Part shown: positions 11,566 to 20,973 of the stretch, piece after piece
How positions within the stretch are numbered: the stretch's first letter is position 1
Layout: every line of letters starts with the position of its first letter
Origin: Strix aluco
Taxonomy: Eukaryota > Chordata > Aves > Strigiformes > Strigidae
Direction: 5' to 3'
DNA: 64,000 nucleotides
NCBI RefSeq assembly: GCF_031877795.1
Contig: NC_133941.1
Coordinates: 23,660,251 to 23,724,250, forward strand
Notes under the pieces: model-generated
Seen by the model: only the letters and a program-made list of their open reading frames with translations
Databases searched by the model: none
Told to the model about the DNA's origin: nothing
Position numbers and translations under genes: made by a program

Positions 11566-11720
11566 TGAGACGCGGCGGATGACAGACGGGTGACCGCCCT
11601 CCCTCACAAACTCCCTTCGAAATGGCTTCCGACAAAAACATATGGTGCTTCATCAGAGAAATCGGTCCATTTTTATCCGTGATCGAATTTTCAAGCAAAT
11701 TAAGATGAACCTTCAAAAAC

Positions 11721-11753
11721 AATACTGTTTCTTTAGCTTAATTAAACAGTATT
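11721..11753. other. perfect 10-bp inverted repeat, 13-nt loop
   Basis: AATACTGTTT and AAACAGTATT flank CTTTAGCTTAATT. It could form a hairpin or be a protein-binding palindrome. It is present at the same place in every unit; no function is evident. Confidence 0.5.
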
Positions 11754-11974
11754 TAGGGAACAGCGCTTCCTCTTCCTTGGTTCTCCGAGCAGGTATCAGC
11801 ATCCCCAGCTGCCGGGGGGGTTCACCAGAGCAGTTACTTACCGGCGTGGCTCCTGTTGTCACGTGTGACACGTTCCGTTCACAGCAACGCTCGGGCGTTA
11901 AACAGCCTGAACTTACCCAAGGCGTTATCTACAGCGCGACTTCAAACTTGCTGCGGTCTTTCCAGCGTAGTCAC

Positions 11975-12766
11975 CTGCGCTAAGCGATTTAAGATGACAC
12001 CAAGCCGAGTGGTGTCGTTGACACGCCTGAGGGACGGGACGCCATCCAGGGGGATCTGGGCAAGCACGAGAAAGAAACGCTGTAAAGTGTTGGGCTCTGC
12101 GTGTTTTTTTCGGGCGACATGTAGCCTACTTGCTCCTCACGCACGGAGAATGGAAGAGCCTCCGGTATGTCGCGAGGCCTTTCACCGGGGGAGCTGGGAA
12201 TAAAGCTGGGCTGCGGCTTTGCCAGGGTCAGCGCATCAGTGGAGTCACGTGAGAGACGGCAGCACTTGTGGGAAGTGGGATCCCCTGCGGATCAGCCGGG
12301 CGGGAGCAGAGTAGAGGCTTGACGGCGCTGAGCGGGACACGAGCGTCTCCAGGTGATGTCTGCGTGTCTTTCCCTCCAAGAATAAGGCACCTACTTGGAG
12401 AGCGGGGAACTGTTCCAACACAAGATCCCTTTGGGTGAAGATGAAAGAGTAGTGAGGTGGCAGCTTTTTCCACCAGCTCTTACGGGCCTCCCAGCAAGGC
12501 CACTTACCTAGCGAGGACGCTGGGCGCAAGGTCTTCTACGGGAATGTTTGTGCTCTGCACGTGTGTTACTGGGAGTACTGGGGATGGCAGAGTGCCTGTA
12601 CCGCGTGTTCTTTGCAGAGAACAGCGGTTCGAATTTGCAAGCCCACAGCCCGTAATAGATCGTAGCACGTTTCTGCATCTACTTCGTGAACGTTAACAGA
12701 CGTGGAAGACGTGGGAAAAGCTTTGGCACTCAAAACTCGTGTTGTACCTAGGTGAACAAAAGACAA
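11975..12766 (-). CDS. candidate minus-strand exons of an unrecognised gene (unit 2)
   Basis: Several exon-like pieces with plausible splice sites lie here. The best is 11975-12055 (81 nt, phase 0 to 0): polypyrimidine tract and CAG acceptor, then frame IPLDGVPSLRRVND... to ...NRLAQ and a GTGACT donor. Others are 12130-12193 (CAG acceptor, GTAGGC donor), 12395-12428 (reads DLVLEQFPALQ, GTAGGT donor) and an open frame ending at the GTAAGT donor at 12508 (reads NIPVEDLAPSVLAR). The last two join in frame with each other, but 12395-12428 to 12130-12193 does not join cleanly, so the model is incomplete. It could be a decayed neighbour gene carried in the unit. I do not recognise the protein. Corresponding 81-nt exons: 2333-2413, 21613-21693, 31246-31326, 40883-40963, 50520-50600, 63620-63700. 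Confidence 0.3.
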
Positions 12767-13303
12767 AGAGCCAGTTAGGCCAGGGCTATGTTAGACTCGC
12801 AGTAAGGATCAAAACATGGTCTTGCTCTCTTCCTGCTAAGCCGTTTTATCTCGTGTATCCTAAGCCTCTCCTGACGATCTGCAAATTCACAGCCTACTAT
12901 GGGAATCAAGATGCAGCTCTCTGGTCTTCTGTCAAACGTCCAGGGATGGTGTTAGTCTGTTAGGATCATCCCAAAGGAGTCGCTTGTACCTTCCTGGCTG
13001 CTTCAGATTTCTTATGAACTAGGTGGAATTTGTTTAGAAATGTTGGGTTTTTTCTTGCCTTGTAAGCTGCTGCTACTTTTGCAGCATGGTGGTGTTAAAG
13101 AACTTCACCAGCCTGTGGGTATCTCTAGGCGGGCTTTATTAACAGCTCAGAGTTGGGGCACTCACCGAGGAGATGTTCTATGGGAGGGAGGGAGGGAACT
13201 CTGATTTGTGCCTTAGCTCAGCAAGTGGTTTTCGCGCCCGAATGCTGAAGGCCCGCGTCTGTGTGGGACGCAGTGGGCGATGGCTTTGCTGGTGGAACGG
13301 GAG
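12767..13303. other. spacer without recognised gene (unit 2)
   Basis: Mixed-composition sequence up to LTR-B. It contains a short GGGA tandem tract and short ORFs on both strands. Nothing supports a gene or RNA. Confidence 0.55.
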
Positions 13304-13994
13304 TGATATAGGTATATTAAGAAAGTGAAGCATAACTGTAAAATAGTTAGCTATAGTAAACTTAAATTGTACTTTAAACTAAAATTCCTTTAAGCTGTAA
13401 AAGCAAGGCATCTCTGAGCTGTAAAAGCAAGGCATTTCTGAATTGTAAAACAAGGACAAAGGACTGGGGCCTCTGACACCTGGAGATGGAGGACATCTGC
13501 ATACCCGGAGATGGAGGACATCTGCAGCCCCCCCTGCAGACGAGGGGCACCTGTGATTCGCAACCCAAAGGATGACTCCCCATTCAAGGATATGCATCAC
13601 ACATCAAACCGAGAACCAAGGAAGATGGCACCGCTCAAGGATGCGCATCAGATCACGTTTCGATAAGATGGAGGAAAGCATGACAATGTTGGTAAGCGGA
13701 TGACATCAATCTCAAGGATACACATCACGTCTCAGACAAGACGGAAGAGACTGTTAATACAGAAAATTCTAGGACTATTTACACATCATTATGAATATGT
13801 ATGTTTGTATTGTAAGACCCCGTGGATATGTATGAGATACCTGCATTTAAGTCGGGGTTTCACTGGCTTAAGGTGTGCATGTTTGGTGGAGAGATCCCCC
13901 ATGCACCCAGCACTGAAATAAAGAATGCCTGCTTTCTAACACTCTGACTTCGGAGTTTTAGAGAGTTCTTCTCTGACCGACTTTTACGGTATCA
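13304..13994 (+). mobile_element. solo LTR-B, retroviral fossil (unit 2)
   Basis: TGATA...TATCA ends, GGAG duplication on both sides and an AATAAA in the right third, as in unit 1. Motifs of the type TCAAGGATRYRCATCA recur three times inside. Confidence 0.78.
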
Positions 13995-14667
13995 GGAGGA
14001 GTTACTGAAATGGCATTGTGAGACTGAAGAGCAGACCAGAAGGCAGATGGGGCTTTGTAAAAAAAACATTGGGGAGCGTGTGAATGAGGGGCTCGAGGGG
14101 GACGCAGTGAAATGGGGAGCCGGTGGGAGAATTCAAAGAGGAGATGCCGTTTTCAAAGACAGATGGGTCTAAAAAGCGGTGACTGAGCCCCGTCTGTGGC
14201 ACTGGCTCTGCCGGCCCGTGGAAGGGAGGACGAGGACGGGTTTTTGTGTCTCTGAGCTATTGGTGCTGTCGCTTTCTCCCCGAGTGCTGGTGTAGGAAGG
14301 GCAGTGCTACGCGCAGGCCACGCCGCCCCGCGGGTGCCAGACAGTGTGTCTGCGCCCCCCCCAGCCCGCTTTGCAGACGCCTCTGTCAGCCCGCGGGTGG
14401 GGACCGTCACCCCCCCCCCAGCGTTACCCCCTCCCAATGCCACACGCACCCACCCCCCCCAGGGGACACGAGTGTCCTTGCAGGTCCCAGCAGTGGCACC
14501 GCAGGGGGCAGCGGCCAATGGCAGCCCCGTGACCCCCAGGGTGGCCGTGGGATGGGGGGGACACCGCGGGGACAGCGGGCACGGGGAGACAGAGACAACC
14601 CCGCAAGAAGAAACACGTGAACGGGATCATCGTGTTCTGCTGGCTCAAGTGGAAATTCATCGGAGCC
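13995..14667. other. spacer without recognised gene (unit 2)
   Basis: Begins AT-balanced and becomes GC-rich, with several runs of seven to nine C. A 121-codon minus-strand ORF exists here but lacks any recognisable motif and has biased GC-driven composition. Confidence 0.5.
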
Positions 14668-14762
14668 TTTTATTGTTGGGGGGGGAGGGTGTGTCCGGGC
14701 CCCCCCTCAATTCTTCTTGGGCCTCGAGGCCTGAGCCAGCACGCACAGCCAATAGCAGGTGC
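14668..14762 (-). CDS. candidate terminal exon of a minus-strand gene (unit 2)
   Basis: A CGCAG acceptor is followed by a 56-nt exon (14707-14762) that reads TCYWLCVLAQASRPKKN then a stop. An AATAAA (plus-strand TTTATT at 14668-14673) lies 34 nt beyond the stop. The acceptor, short exon, stop and poly(A) signal fit a last exon. No matching upstream exon was confidently found, so it may be a fragment trapped in the repeat. Other copies: 24344-24399, 33978-34033, 43615-43670, 53257-53312. Confidence 0.3.
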
Positions 14763-14916
14763 CTGCGAGGGGACTCGGGGACCACCTGCCCCCCCCAAGG
14801 GACTCAGGCGTCCGGCGGGATACGATGGAAGTGGGTGCAGCCTGTCTGGTGGCGGGGAGGGGACGTGGGAGCTTGGGGAGCCTCGCGGAGGAACCTGGGG
14901 ATGGAGAACACGTGAA

Positions 14917-14931
14917 GGGGGGGGGGGGGGG
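14917..14931. repeat. homopolymer of 15 G followed by a TG tract
   Basis: An uninterrupted G run sits next to TTTGTGTGTGTT. Run length varies between units, which may reflect real slippage or sequencing error. It has G-quadruplex potential on this strand. Confidence 0.8.
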
Positions 14932-14981
14932 TTTGTGTGTGTTATAAATGCCGAGGCAGAGCCGAAAATATCTTTTATAAA

Positions 14982-15454
14982 TTTATTTGCAATAAGAACA
15001 AGTAAAAAAAATCTGACACGCCGGGGGGCACGGGGGGCTTCCCACTCCACACCGACGAGCACCGGGTGGTGCTGCGTCACTCTCTTTCATAGTCCCATCT
15101 TCACATGCGCAGCGGGGTCCCTCAAACTTTCCCGGGCTTTCTGGTGTTGCCGGGGCTCCTGGCAGGGATTCCTCCAATCATATTTCACCTGCGCAATCCG
15201 GTGTTGCTGGGGTCTTCTGACAGGGGTCCCGCCAGCAATTTTCCACCTGCTTAGCATCTGTCACTGAGGAAAAAAACCTCCAAACCCCTTTTAACCATAA
15301 AACTAGGACCAATCTCCTTTAACTTATGTACATGGTAAACTCTTAACAAAGTCATCGTATTTTAACACGAATCACCACCATATTCTTCACAGGGTCGGCA
15401 GCCAGGCGGCAGGGGACGGCATCCAAGCGGGCCACCATGCAGTGCGTGCGGGGG
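14982..15454 (-). CDS. candidate last exon and 3'UTR of a minus-strand gene (unit 2)
   Basis: On the minus strand an open frame ends at a TGA at 15352-15354. It reads HCMVARLDAVPCRL then AADPVKNMVVIRVKIR. About 365 nt of AT-richer sequence follows, with an AATAAA (TTTATT at 14982-14987). The residue composition looks protein-like, but I found no AG acceptor immediately upstream and do not recognise the family. A second short frame (VKYDWRNPCQ...) overlaps an imperfect two-copy repeat at 15100-15245. Other copies of the coding part: 24988-25090, 34622-34724, 44259-44361, 53901-54003. Confidence 0.25.
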
Positions 15455-15489
15455 AGATGGGGGTGGCAGCGGTGACAGGGATGCCCCTC

Positions 15490-16200
15490 AAGCCCCTCCC
15501 CCGGCCTCGTTAGGGCTAACAAAGCCCCCCCAACCTGTCCCGTTGTCCCCTGTGCCCCCGTGATCCCCAGTGTCCCCCTGCGTCAGCCCTGGATCCCCCC
15601 ACATGTCCTCTCGGGTCAGCCCAGGGTCCCCCAAATGCTCTCTGGCACCTCCGGGGTTCCCAGTATCCCCCTGGGTCACCCCCAGAGTGTCCTGCTGGCT
15701 TCCCCCGGGTCACCCTGCTGTGCCCTGTGGTCTCCCTGGTCCTGCCCATTCCTCTCGGGGTCCCCACCAGTCACCCCGGGGTCCCCAATGTGTCGCGGGG
15801 CCCCCCTGGGGTCCCCCATGTGCTGCCCCGCTGGGACCCAGCGTCCCCCTGATCCCACGTGTTCCCCTTCGGGCTCCCTACTGTCCCTTGGAGTCCCCCT
15901 GGGGTCCCCAAAGTCCCTGGAGGTCCCCCTGAGTCCCTGCTGGGGTGCCCCCATCTTCCTCCAGTGCTGCTGGGTCCCCTTGGGGTCCCCAAAATCTTGC
16001 TGGGGGTCCCCCGCTCCAGCTTCATCCCCTCGGGGCCCCCCAGGTTTCTCCCGGTCTCCCCCAGTCTTCTCGCCGTGTCCCGCCGCTCCCCGCAATCCCC
16101 CCCGTGTCACCTCAGGGGAGGCACAGTCCCCCTGCCCAGCTCCGGGGGCCCCCCAAATGCGTGGGTGTCGTCCCCCCCCCGGCAGGCACTGTGCTCACCG
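15490..16200. repeat. C-rich degenerate minisatellite (unit 2)
   Basis: Imperfect repeats of about 15-40 bp centred on GGGGTCCCC, CCCAGGG and CCTGGGTCACCC. The complementary strand is G-rich with many potential quadruplex tracts. ORFs of 144-346 codons cross it on both strands in several frames and are not credible genes. Confidence 0.72.
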
Positions 16201-16204
16201 CCCC

Positions 16205-16220
16205 GCGGCAATAAAGCCGC
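16205..16220 (+). terminator. AATAAA poly(A) signal inside a small hairpin
   Basis: GCGGC, AATAAA, GCCGC: the hexamer is the exact loop of a perfect 5-bp GC stem, followed by a T/G-containing stretch. It could end a plus-strand transcript coming through the minisatellite, but no upstream gene is identified. Conserved in all units. Confidence 0.35.
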
Positions 16221-16890
16221 TTCGTTACTACCTGGTGTCACGCCCCGCGCCCCGCCGGGGTCTCCCAGCCCCTCTTTGCCCCGGCGCGGGAAAACGGGGC
16301 CGGGGCGGGGCAGAAGAGCGCAGGAGCGGCCAGCGCTGGCCCCGCCCCCGACGAGGCCCGGCGCCGCTCCTCTGCGAGACCTCGACCCCGCCGGGGCCCC
16401 GGCTACGGGCAGGCCACGCCACCGCCCCCGGACGCCCCGTCCAACCGCAGGAGCGGCCGCTGCGGGCCCCGCCCGGTCACCCAGGACACGCCCCGCCAGG
16501 GTCTGGCGCCCGCGTCGCCCGGGCCAGGGGCGGGCGCGGGATTCCCCGGCCGGGGCCCTTCCCCCGGGACTGGGACACCCCCCACCCCTCCCGGGACTAG
16601 GCCCTCCTCGCCCTGGGACCCCCCCGAGGCCGTTTGACGCCCGGCACTTGCCCCCCCTGCCCGCCCGCTCTGCAGATGGGGCACCCGAGGAGGTCAGGCA
16701 GCCCTTGGCTGTGCTGTCCTGCTGCTCTGGGGGGCTGTGAGCTCCTCGCCGCCCCGTGACAGTGCCCGGAAAACAGGACAGAGCTGCCCGAGGGGACGAG
16801 CTCCCCTCCCTGGGGGGCAGCTCCCCCGGCATCGCTCCGGCGGCTCTCCTCGAGCACCCCGAGAGCCATCCCCACGCAGCCTCGCCCGGC
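16221..16890. other. CpG-island-like block upstream of the promoter (unit 2)
   Basis: Very GC- and CpG-rich with several GC boxes (GGGGCGGGGC, CCCCGCCCCC). No gene is supported inside. It probably forms the distal part of the promoter of the plus-strand gene. Confidence 0.5.
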
Positions 16891-16892
16891 CG

Positions 16893-16971
16893 TGAGGTCA
16901 CAGTGGGGCCGTGACATCAGAGCAGGGCTGTGAGGTCACAGAGCCCCGTGGGGGCACGCTGGCTATAAATA
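16893..16971 (+). promoter_or_regulatory. TATA promoter with three CRE-like sites (unit 2)
   Basis: TGAGGTCA (16893-16900), TGACATCA (16912-16919) and TGAGGTCA (16931-16938) start exactly 19 bp apart. Each is one base from the CRE palindrome TGACGTCA; the outer two also contain an AGGTCA nuclear-receptor half-site. TATAAATA follows at 16964-16971, putting the likely transcription start near 16995, just before the first ATG at 17018. Known biology: CRE sites close to a TATA box are bound by CREB/CREM/ATF factors, including in spermatid genes. Whether that holds here is inference. Confidence 0.75.
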
Positions 16972-17017
16972 CTGACCGCTCAGTCCCTGCCCCCACTGCA
17001 GCGACAGCAGCAGCAGT

Positions 17018-18671
17018 ATGGTACGAGTGCAGGGAGCCATGGCCCTCACCCGCCACCTCCTCCTCATCCTCCTCCTCCTGGTGGCCCTGCACGCCAGGGC
17101 TGCCCGGGCTGCTCCGTGGCGACCGCGGGGAGCAGGTAAGCCAGCGGCCACTGGCGCAGCCTTTCACGGGCCAGCGGGCTCTTCTCCCCGAGAAGCGTGG
17201 ATGGTGGCTTTTTCCCTCCAGTGCTTCAGCGAGGGCTTTGTCTCTGTGTGCGAGAGCTCTCCCTGTACAAAAGCCCCCAGGAGCCGTACATTGGTCCATC
17301 TGCTCCTCGAGGGACGTTGCACATGGCCCGGAAGGAGTTTGTGGAGAGCTGCCGGGTGCCAGCCAAGAGCTCACCAGGCCCCTCTGCGGCTTTGACAGCC
17401 TCCACCTTTGTCTGCCCCCCACGTGGTTACGCGAGCCCCTTGCCGTGCCTGCATTTGCCTAAGGCAGAAGTGGATCCCAGCATGCAGGGGCAATGATTCT
17501 CATCTCTGCTTGCTTCTAGATGAGGCTGGGGGCAGCGGTTATCCAGCTTCTCGGCTGGATGTTGGTTTGGAGCCCTTGGGGCATCCCAGAGGTAAGTTCT
17601 CAATGTCCCTTTCCTTGAAAGAGTAAACACTGACAAGGTGGCAAGAGCTTATTCAGGTGCAATTTCCCATCAGATCCTCTCAAGGTCGACGGTTTCCCGA
17701 CATCTTCAACTCTTCCTGTCCCGGAGCCTGAGAGCAGTCCCACAGGTAAGTCAGTGGGAGGAGGGAGCATGTACCTTTTCGTCGTCTTTCCGTGTGCAAT
17801 GCAAGTTGCTCCTCTGTGCCTCAGCCAGGCTTTACCTCTCATCTCTTCTTTTTGGCAGTGATCTCAAAGCCCAGACGAGAAAAGACAAGAAGAGCAGACT
17901 CAGGTACTGAGATTCCCGCTGGGGTCCCCAAGTGGGAGACGTGTCCTAAAACCTGACAGTGGCTGCGGGCGGTGCCCGTGCTGGGGCAGAGATCAAAGGG
18001 GAGAGCAAGGCTCGAGTGTCTCTTGAAAAGGCCCGACTCTGTCCCCTCGGGGGGTTGGAGCTGGCCCCAGGGCAGGGAGAGTCGGGGGTGGGTGGCTCTA
18101 CCCGCTGCAGGGATGGTTTTTGTCCGTGTCCCTTGAAGCAGTGACTGGCCAGGCAGCTGCGCTCCCCCGCCCGTGCTCTCCTCCTGGCTGCCGGAGTTTT
18201 GTTTAGAGGGACAACCTGTCCCAAAGGGCGGGAGGGTGCCGCAAGCTTACTGGTGGTGCACCGGAGGGACTAACGTCCTGAATTGCTCCTCCAGGTGTGG
18301 TCGGGGAGAGAACGGATTCCCTTCTCCAGAGCATCACAGGTTTTTTCCTTCGCTTGGGTGTGCAGACGGTCTGCATCCTCAGTGCACTAGCGGGTTCTGT
18401 GACATTTGCACTGGTGCTGTGCTGTACCCAGGTGCGGCAGTGGTGGAGGAGAAAAGGGTGAGTTGATTTTCACCCCTCACCCCGCTGCTTCTTGGATAGC
18501 TGCTTGTGGGCCGCGCTGGGGAAGAGAGTTCCCCTGTGCCTCCTCCAGCCGAGGGCCTCAGCCGCCTCCTCTCTCCACAGGCGCACCGCGGCAGACTCCG
18601 GACAGTGGCTCGAAACCGGCGGCCCCCCCTTGCACCTGCCACAGCCGGACCAGCCGCCCTGGTACCCCTGA
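17018..18671 (+). CDS. small type I membrane protein with 24-residue modules, short form (unit 2)
   Basis: Six exons with GT-AG sites: 17018-17135, 17520-17591, 17674-17745, 17859-17903, 18295-18457, 18581-18671. Internal junctions are phase 1 except the last (phase 2); the joined frame is open for 186 residues. Residues 1-31 hold a hydrophobic signal sequence (RHLLLILLLLVAL) with a likely cut after ARA. The first ATG is used here; an in-frame second ATG (residue 8) has the ideal GCCATGG context and is kept in the minus-strand relics, so it may be the real start. Exons 2 and 3 are 72-nt modules (DEAGGSGYP..., DPLKVDGFP...); exon 4 is a basic linker (VISKPRREKT). Exon 5 carries the membrane span (VCILSALAGSVTFALVLCC) followed by VRQWWRRK. 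Exon 6 is the tail ending QPDQPPWYP, with a PPxY motif that could bind WW domains. Family not recognised; surface or vesicle protein inferred. Confidence 0.8.
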
Positions 18672-18854
18672 GCTGGGACCAACACCCAATGCAGATGCCG
18701 GGAAGCCCAGCGCGCCCACCCTCCCCACTGTCCCCACTGCACCCCCAACCTGTCCCCGGCTGCCATGACACTGCACAACCCACCCAGCACCCCACTGTCC
18801 CCGCCATTCCCGTGCCCCGTCCACCATTCCCGAGCTGCTGTGACACTGCGCACC

Positions 18855-19575
18855 TGTTTTGGCGATTAGGGATACTAATTAAAGTAGTTTTCACACCAGA
18901 GTGAAAAGAGCAGGCGTATTTTACTAGACATAACTCAATAATATAACAGAATAATACGGAAAACATACAGTAAGAAAAGACAGAACAGTGCACTCAAACA
19001 AATAGGAACATACAGGGTGATGCATCAAATCATTACTACCTGAGAGAATAGTGATTAAGAAAGATCCATCACCACTTGCGTACGTTCCCATCATCCAGAC
19101 CCGCAGGCGCTGGGCAGCCCCGGTTGCATCGAGGATTTGTTGAGCCTTTCCCGGCAAGTGGGAAATCCTACGCGGTGCGTCCACCCGTAGCTGAGGCACC
19201 CAAAGTCGCTGTGAGCGGGTCCAGCCTTATATACCCAAAAATCAGCAAGCCAGAATAACTGGCACCTTTGTTTTAAGCAGAAATATCTGGTTTCAATCTC
19301 ACATTAGATTCCCCCAGAGCCTGGCCAGGGCTCAAGGGAGAAGCTAAGGGAGCCTCTCTGCTTATCTAACTGGATGAAGCGCAAGGTCTCACATCAGGCC
19401 ACAGTGCCAGACAATGGTGCCCAAGGCCCTGTTACTTTATCCATTTGGCTCAGGGCCTGTTGTTCAGGCTTCAATACTTCCACTCTTTACATCAGAATAG
19501 GTAGGTGGTTATAACTTAGTACCCACCTATAGGTCAACTCTGGCTTGGGCCGGTTGTCCAAGCCTTAGCGCTTCA
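18855..19575 (-). mobile_element. solo LTR-A, retroviral fossil (unit 2)
   Basis: Same edges and GCACC duplication as in unit 1. It lies 184 nt past the stop of the plus gene and supplies, in antisense, the nearest ATTAAA poly(A) candidate for that gene. Confidence 0.8.
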
Positions 19576-20032
19576 GCACCCCACCCAGCAGCCCCCGGCC
19601 CCCACCCCCGCTGATCTGGCCCTCTGACAGGGACTGAAGGTGGCCCCGCCAGGGCAGGGGTCGGTGGTTTGGTGACAGAATCCCGCCACCAACAGCTTCG
19701 GGGTTCAGCCCTTTGTCCTCAGATAAAGAGGGACAGAGCCGTCGCACAAGTGTCGCGGTGGTACCAACGGCAAACCCCCCGAGGCGCCAGCACCGGCTGA
19801 GCTCCAGGCCCGGGCGCAGCCGTGGATGCCCACGGTGTCCGTCCGTGGCGTCACCAGGCAGGAGCCAGGCATGGGGCTGGCAGAGCATTCCCCGTACTCT
19901 CCACAGTCATCCAAAAATGTTACTTAAAAGCAGATGATGCCTCAAGTTCAGAATTCTATGAATTGCTCGGGTCTCAATAGATTTCATCTCTAGACAGTTA
20001 GCAAGCTGTAGTAGTGACAGCATAGCCCTGCG

Positions 20033-20973
20033 GCACATCACTGAGCCCAGCCCTCTCCTCCTCCGCTCTTCTGCACGTCTGCGCGCATCGGCCACAGAAG
20101 GAGCAACTTGCACTGCACACGGAAAGACGACGAAAAGGTAGATGCTCCCTCCTCCCACTGACTTACCTGTGGGACTGCTCTCAGGCTCCGGGACAGGAAC
20201 AGATGAAGATGTCGGGAAACCTTCGACAACAAGAGGATTTGAAGGGAAATTGCACCTGAATAAGCTCTTGCCACCTTGTCAGCGTTTACTCTTTCAAGGA
20301 AAGGGACATTGAGAACTTACCTCTGGGATGCCCCAAGGGCTCCAAACCAACATCCAGCCGAGAAGCTGGATAACCGCTGCCCCCAGCCTCATCTAGAAGC
20401 AAGCAGAGATGAGAATCATTGCCCCTGCATGCTGGGATCCACTTCTGCCTTAGGCAACTGCAGGCACGGCAAGGGGCTCGCGTAACCACGTCGGGGGCAG
20501 ACAAAGGTGGAGGCTGTCAAAGCCGCAGAGGGGCCTGGTGAGCTCTTGGCTGGCACCCGGCAGCTCTCCACAAACTCCTTCCGGGCCATGTGCAACGTCC
20601 CTCGAGGAGCAGATGGACCAACGTACGGCTCCTGGGGGCTTTCGTACAGGGAGAGCTCTCGCACACGGAGACAAAGCCCTCGCTGAAGCACTGGAGGGGA
20701 AAAGCCACCATCCACGCTTCTCGGGGAGAAGAGCCCGCTGGCCCGTGAAAGGCTGCGCCAGTGGCCGCTGGCTTACCTGCTCCCCGCGGTCGCCACGGAG
20801 CAGCCCGGGCAGCCCCGGCGTGCAGGGCCACCAGGAGGAGGCGGCGGCAGTGGCAGCCGACAGCCATGGCCTCCCTCCCCCATCCAGACACAGCACAGCA
20901 GCAGCGCAAGCGGCACAGAAATCACCACTGCTGCTGTGCCGACCAGGCAGCGCCTCCACACACCTGGGGCAAG
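20033..20973 (-). pseudogene. 3'-truncated relic of the membrane-protein gene (unit 3)
   Basis: Same structure as 10395-11335: membrane-span remnant fused upstream of exon 1, exons 2 and 3, AA in place of the exon 3 acceptor, no later exons. Confidence 0.75.

Larger units (their letters stand above)
9938..19575. repeat. tandem array unit 2 (9,638 bp)
   Basis: Clean reference unit. Units 3, 4 and 5 match it with only scattered single-base differences over about 9.6 kb. The start is arbitrary because the array is head to tail. Confidence 0.97.

Noticed and set aside
11135-11722. 195-codon minus-strand ORF containing the membrane-span remnant, considered as an intact gene
   Set aside because: Only the span portion has homology; the rest is CpG-island sequence, and the frame leaves the known exon 1 frame after the span. 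Treated as part of the rearranged relic.
15560-16600. 346-codon plus-strand ORF (and 393 codons in unit 3) rich in Pro, Ser and Gly
   Set aside because: It lies in the C-rich minisatellite and CpG block; other frames on both strands are equally open, and single-base differences between units change the frame freely. No domain or splice support.
16107-16901. 264-codon minus-strand ORF over the CpG-rich promoter block
   Set aside because: Open only because stops are rare in GC-rich sequence; it is broken by single-base differences in units 1 and 3.
18379-18993. 204-codon minus-strand ORF antisense to the last exons of the gene and LTR-A
   Set aside because: Shadow of real exons on the other strand; no independent coding signal.
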